Source of the DNA: Streptomyces sp. RerS4
GTDB lineage: Bacteria > Actinomycetota > Actinomycetes > Streptomycetales > Streptomycetaceae
Assembly (NCBI RefSeq): GCF_023515955.1
Contig: NZ_CP097322.1
Location: 5,256,501-5,320,500, forward strand
Length of the DNA stretch: 64,000 nucleotides
Reading direction: 5' to 3'
The number at the start of each line of letters is the position of its first letter. Positions within the stretch are counted from its first letter, which is position 1. A model generated the notes under the pieces. That model did no database searches. It had not been told where the DNA came from and saw only the letters and a program-made list of their open reading frames with translations. Below are positions 61,626-64,000 of the stretch, in pieces. The translations under genes and the position numbers were made by a program.

Positions 61626-63116
61626 ATGCAGCTCACCTCCCCGCGCCTGCGCGCCGCCCTGCTCGCCGCGGCCTCCCTGACCCTCGTCGCCGCCGTGCTG
61701 CCCCCGCCGAAGCCCCTGGGCATCGGCGACCGGCTGTTCCCCGAGCTCGGCAACCCGGGGTACGACGTCCTCTCGTACGACCTGTCCCTCACGTACAAGG
61801 ACAACCGCAGCCCCCTCGACGCGGTCACCGTCATCAACGCCCGCAGCCTCGCGCCGCTGGAGCGGATCAACCTCGACTTCACCCACGGCACGGTGGCCTC
61901 CGCCGAGGTCAACGGGGAGACCGCGCGCTTCGAGAGCGTCGGCGAGGACCTCGTGCTCACCCCCGCGCGACCGATCACCGCGAGCACGCCGCTGCGCATC
62001 ACCGTCCGGCACACCAGCGACCCGCGCGGACGCGCCTCCGACGGCGGCTGGGTCGTCACCGAGGACGGCCTCGCCATGGCCAACCAGGCCGACGCCGCCC
62101 ACCGCGTCTTCCCCTGCAACGACCACCCCGCCGACAAGGCCTGGTTCACCTTCCGCGTCACCACCCCCGCCGGCCTCACCGCCGTCGCCAACGGCGTGCC
62201 CGGCGCCCTCCCCGCCACGCGGGCCGCCGGCGCGACCGAGTGGACGTACCGCACCCTGCACCCCATGGCCACCGAACTCGCCCAGGTCTCCATCGGCCGC
62301 TCCACCGTCGTGCACCGCACCGGACCGCACGGACTGCCCCTGCGCGACGTGGTCCCCGCCGCCGACCGGCAGAAGCTGGAACCCTGGCTGAAGAAGACCG
62401 CCGGCCACATCACGTGGATGGAAGACCGGATCGGCCGCTACCCCTTCGAGAACTACGGCGTGCTCATCGCCCGCGCCAAGACCGGCTTCGAGCTGGAGAC
62501 CCAGACCCTGTCACTCTTCGAACACGGACTGTTCACGGGCGAGGGCTACCCCGAGTGGTACGTCGAGTCCGTCATGGTCCACGAACTCGCCCACCAGTGG
62601 TTCGGCGACAGCGTCACCCCCCGGACCTGGTCCGACCTGTGGCTCAACGAAGGACACGCCACCTGGTACGAGGCCCTCTACGCGGACGGCCTCGGCACCT
62701 ACTCCCTGGAACGGCGCATGCGGGAGGCCTACCAGCGCTCCGACCAGTGGCGCGCCGCCGGCGGCCCCCCGGCCGCCCCGAAGGCCGCCGCCCCCGGGGA
62801 GAAGATCGGACTGTTCCGTCCCGTCGTCTACGACGGGTCCGCCCTGATCCTCTACGCCCTGCGCCAGGAGATCGGCACCGAGGCCTTCGACCGGATCGAA
62901 CGGCGCTGGGTGGCCGAGCACAAGGACGGCGTCGCCGGCACCGACGACTTCGTGCGCCTCGCCTCCCGGGAAGCCGGACGCGACCTCAAGGCCTTCCTCG
63001 ACCCGTGGCTCTACGGCGCCACCACCCCCGCGATGCCGGGTCACCCCGAGTGGGGCGGCCCGGCGACAGGCCGGGGCCCGGCTCGCGCCGCGGCCCCGAT
63101 CACCGGGAAGTCGTAG
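61626..63116 (+). CDS. Secreted M1-family zinc metallopeptidase
   Basis: 496 residues from ATG 61626. A signal peptide covers about 1-27 (LLAAASLTLVAAVLPPP). The N-terminal M1 beta domain is followed by a zinc site H319-E-x2-H323 (HELAHQWFGD) with E342 (WLNEGHATW), the HEXXH-x18-E signature of aminopeptidase N relatives. The exopeptidase GXMEN motif is not obvious (ETQTLSLF instead), so peptidase specificity is uncertain. No C-terminal ERAP-like domain, which is normal for this short group. Confidence 0.9.
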   Translation: MQLTSPRLRAALLAAASLTLVAAVLPPPKPLGIGDRLFPELGNPGYDVLSYDLSLTYKDNRSPLDAVTVINARSLAPLERINLDFTHGTVASAEVNGETARFESVGEDLVLTPARPITASTPLRITVRHTSDPRGRASDGGWVVTEDGLAMANQADAAHRVFPCNDHPADKAWFTFRVTTPAGLTAVANGVPGALPATRAAGATEWTYRTLHPMATELAQVSIGRSTVVHRTGPHGLPLRDVVPAADRQKLEPWLKKTAGHITWMEDRIGRYPFENYGVLIARAKTGFELETQTLSLFEHGLFTGEGYPEWYVESVMVHELAHQWFGDSVTPRTWSDLWLNEGHATWYEALYADGLGTYSLERRMREAYQRSDQWRAAGGPPAAPKAAAPGEKIGLFRPVVYDGSALILYALRQEIGTEAFDRIERRWVAEHKDGVAGTDDFVRLASREAGRDLKAFLDPWLYGATTPAMPGHPEWGGPATGRGPARAAAPITGKS

Positions 63117-63208
63117 GAAAACGGTATGACGAGCCGGGAACGGGCATGACACCATCAACGAGGTCGCCGGGACGTCCGGGGAATCTCCGGACCGGGCGCC
63201 GCGTTGGA

Positions 63209-63228
63209 CGTGACAGTGTTGTGTCACG
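63209..63228. promoter_or_regulatory. Inverted repeat upstream of hflX
   Basis: CGTGACA (63209-63215) and TGTCACG (63222-63228) are perfect inverted copies separated by six bases, 58 bases before the hflX start. TACCTT (63237-63242) just downstream could be a -10. It may be an operator or a small hairpin. Confidence 0.5.
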
Positions 63229-63286
63229 CACGGCGGTACCTTTGGCCCTGGCCGGCGCGACATCATCGAATCGACGTAAGGATCCA

Positions 63287-64000
63287 ATGACCTCCTCTTC
63301 TTCCCCTTCCCAGGACCCGCGGGACGCGCAGAACGTGCGGGACTCGCAGAGCTTCACCGAGAGCCTTCGGGCCGATGCCCTGATGGAAGAGGACGTCGCC
63401 TGGAGCCACGAGATCGACGGCGAGCGGGACGGCGACCAGCTCGACCGCTCCGACCGCGCGGCACTGCGGCGCGTCGTCGGCCTCTCCACCGAACTCGAAG
63501 ACGTCACCGAAGTCGAGTACCGCCAGCTCCGCCTGGAGCGCGTGGTCCTCGTCGGTGTCTGGACCTCCGGCACCGTCCAGGACGCGGAGAACTCCCTCGC
63601 GGAGCTCGCCGCCCTCGCCGAAACGGCCGGCGCCCTCGTGCTCGACGGCGTCATGCAGCGCCGCGACAAGCCCGACCCGGCCACCTTCATCGGCTCCGGC
63701 AAGGCCCGCGAACTGCGCGACATCGTCCTGGAGAGCGGCGCCGACACCGTCGTCTGCGACGGCGAGCTCAGCCCCGGCCAGCTCATCGCCCTCGAAGACG
63801 TCGTCAAGGTCAAGGTCGTCGACCGGACCGCGCTCATCCTCGACATCTTCGCCCAGCACGCCAAGTCCCGAGAGGGCAAGGCACAGGTCGCCCTCGCGCA
63901 GATGCAGTACATGCTGCCGCGCCTGCGCGGCTGGGGTCAGTCGCTGTCCCGGCAGATGGGTGGCGGCGGCGGTGGCGGCATGGCCACCCGAGGCCCCGGT
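63287..64000 (+). CDS. hflX: GTPase HflX, N-terminal part (runs off the window)
   Basis: 238 codons visible from ATG 63287 (AAGGA upstream). After a Ser/Gln-rich tail, the HflX N-domain is recognisable: ERVVLVGVW, ELAALAETAGALVLDGVMQRR, FIGSGKARELRDIV, DGELSPGQLIALEDVVKVKVVDRTALILDIFAQHAKSREGKAQVALAQMQYMLPRLRGW, and the Gly-rich stretch before the G domain. HflX is a ribosome-splitting GTPase acting in heat or antibiotic stress. The GTP-binding domain lies beyond the window. Confidence 0.96.
   Translation, partial: MTSSSSPSQDPRDAQNVRDSQSFTESLRADALMEEDVAWSHEIDGERDGDQLDRSDRAALRRVVGLSTELEDVTEVEYRQLRLERVVLVGVWTSGTVQDAENSLAELAALAETAGALVLDGVMQRRDKPDPATFIGSGKARELRDIVLESGADTVVCDGELSPGQLIALEDVVKVKVVDRTALILDIFAQHAKSREGKAQVALAQMQYMLPRLRGWGQSLSRQMGGGGGGGMATRGPG

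Overview
The window is chromosomal DNA from a high-GC actinomycete, almost certainly a Streptomyces or close relative. The evidence is very high GC with G/C-ending codons, many GTG starts, overlapping ATGA/GTGA junctions, a TTA (bldA-type) codon, and a gene order that I recall matching the conserved Streptomyces core osaC-osaA-osaB-ftsK-rimO-pgsA-cinA-clgR ... recA-recX ... gluDCBA-gluRK ... miaB-miaA-dapF-rshA-hflX. I see no insertion sequence, prophage, integrase or CRISPR array.

Layout. 1-1430: 3' end of an rRNA operon (23S partial, 5S, tRNA-Thr GGT, strong terminator). 1.5-10.7 kb: osmotic-stress signalling block, with the OsaC-type anti-sigma/phosphatase divergent from the giant HAMP-repeat hybrid kinase OsaA and its regulator OsaB. 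10.9-18.7 kb: ftsK, a RodZ-like protein, rimO-pgsA-cinA (overlapping), clgR and a small TTA-containing membrane protein. 18.6-25.9 kb, mostly minus strand: an SDR oxidoreductase, an endonuclease VIII-type glycosylase, a lipoprotein and the long helicase Lhr. 26-32 kb: an AraC regulator with azlCD, a toroid-fold hypothetical, DUF3046, an AI-2E-type permease, a Clp-N-domain regulator, an HPP membrane protein. 32.1-37.6 kb: secreted trypsin-like protease, LexA-box recA with recX, and an orphan FtsX-type permease. 37.7-40.5 kb: a cysteine-rich leader peptide upstream of cysteine dioxygenase and a rhodanese, then a flavin monooxygenase. 40.7-46.6 kb: glutamate ABC importer gluABCD divergent from two-component system gluRK. 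46.6-52.4 kb: a small glycan locus, with GH85 endoglycosidase and GH5 hydrolase divergent from a LacI regulator and a ROK kinase. 52.4-64 kb: TAXI binding protein, miaB, extradiol-dioxygenase-like gene, two small minus-strand genes, miaA, a membrane protein, dapF, rshA, an M1 peptidase and the start of hflX.

Points that stand out. (1) Three genes (ftsK twice, rodZ-like, extradiol-like) are broken by four frameshifts, each equivalent to loss of one base and each placeable at a GCCCG site, which looks like systematic base-calling error rather than gene decay. (2) The GH85/GH5 plus LacI/ROK locus looks like a compact N-glycan-core utilisation unit. (3) A 28-residue peptide with three C-terminal cysteines precedes cysteine dioxygenase, suggesting translation-coupled cysteine sensing of a catabolic gene. 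(4) A protein joining a helix-turn-helix to a ClpA/C N-terminal domain, without an ATPase, has a duplicated palindromic operator over its own promoter. (5) OsaA carries ten nearly identical 92-residue units. (6) RshA has an E-F-K-D form of the motif that is RXKD or EXDD in other Rel proteins.

The genes shown here are mainly housekeeping (DNA repair and translocation, tRNA and ribosome modification, lipid, lysine and ppGpp metabolism) interspersed with stress and nutrient sensing modules. All functional calls rest on reading motifs and context; no database search was possible.
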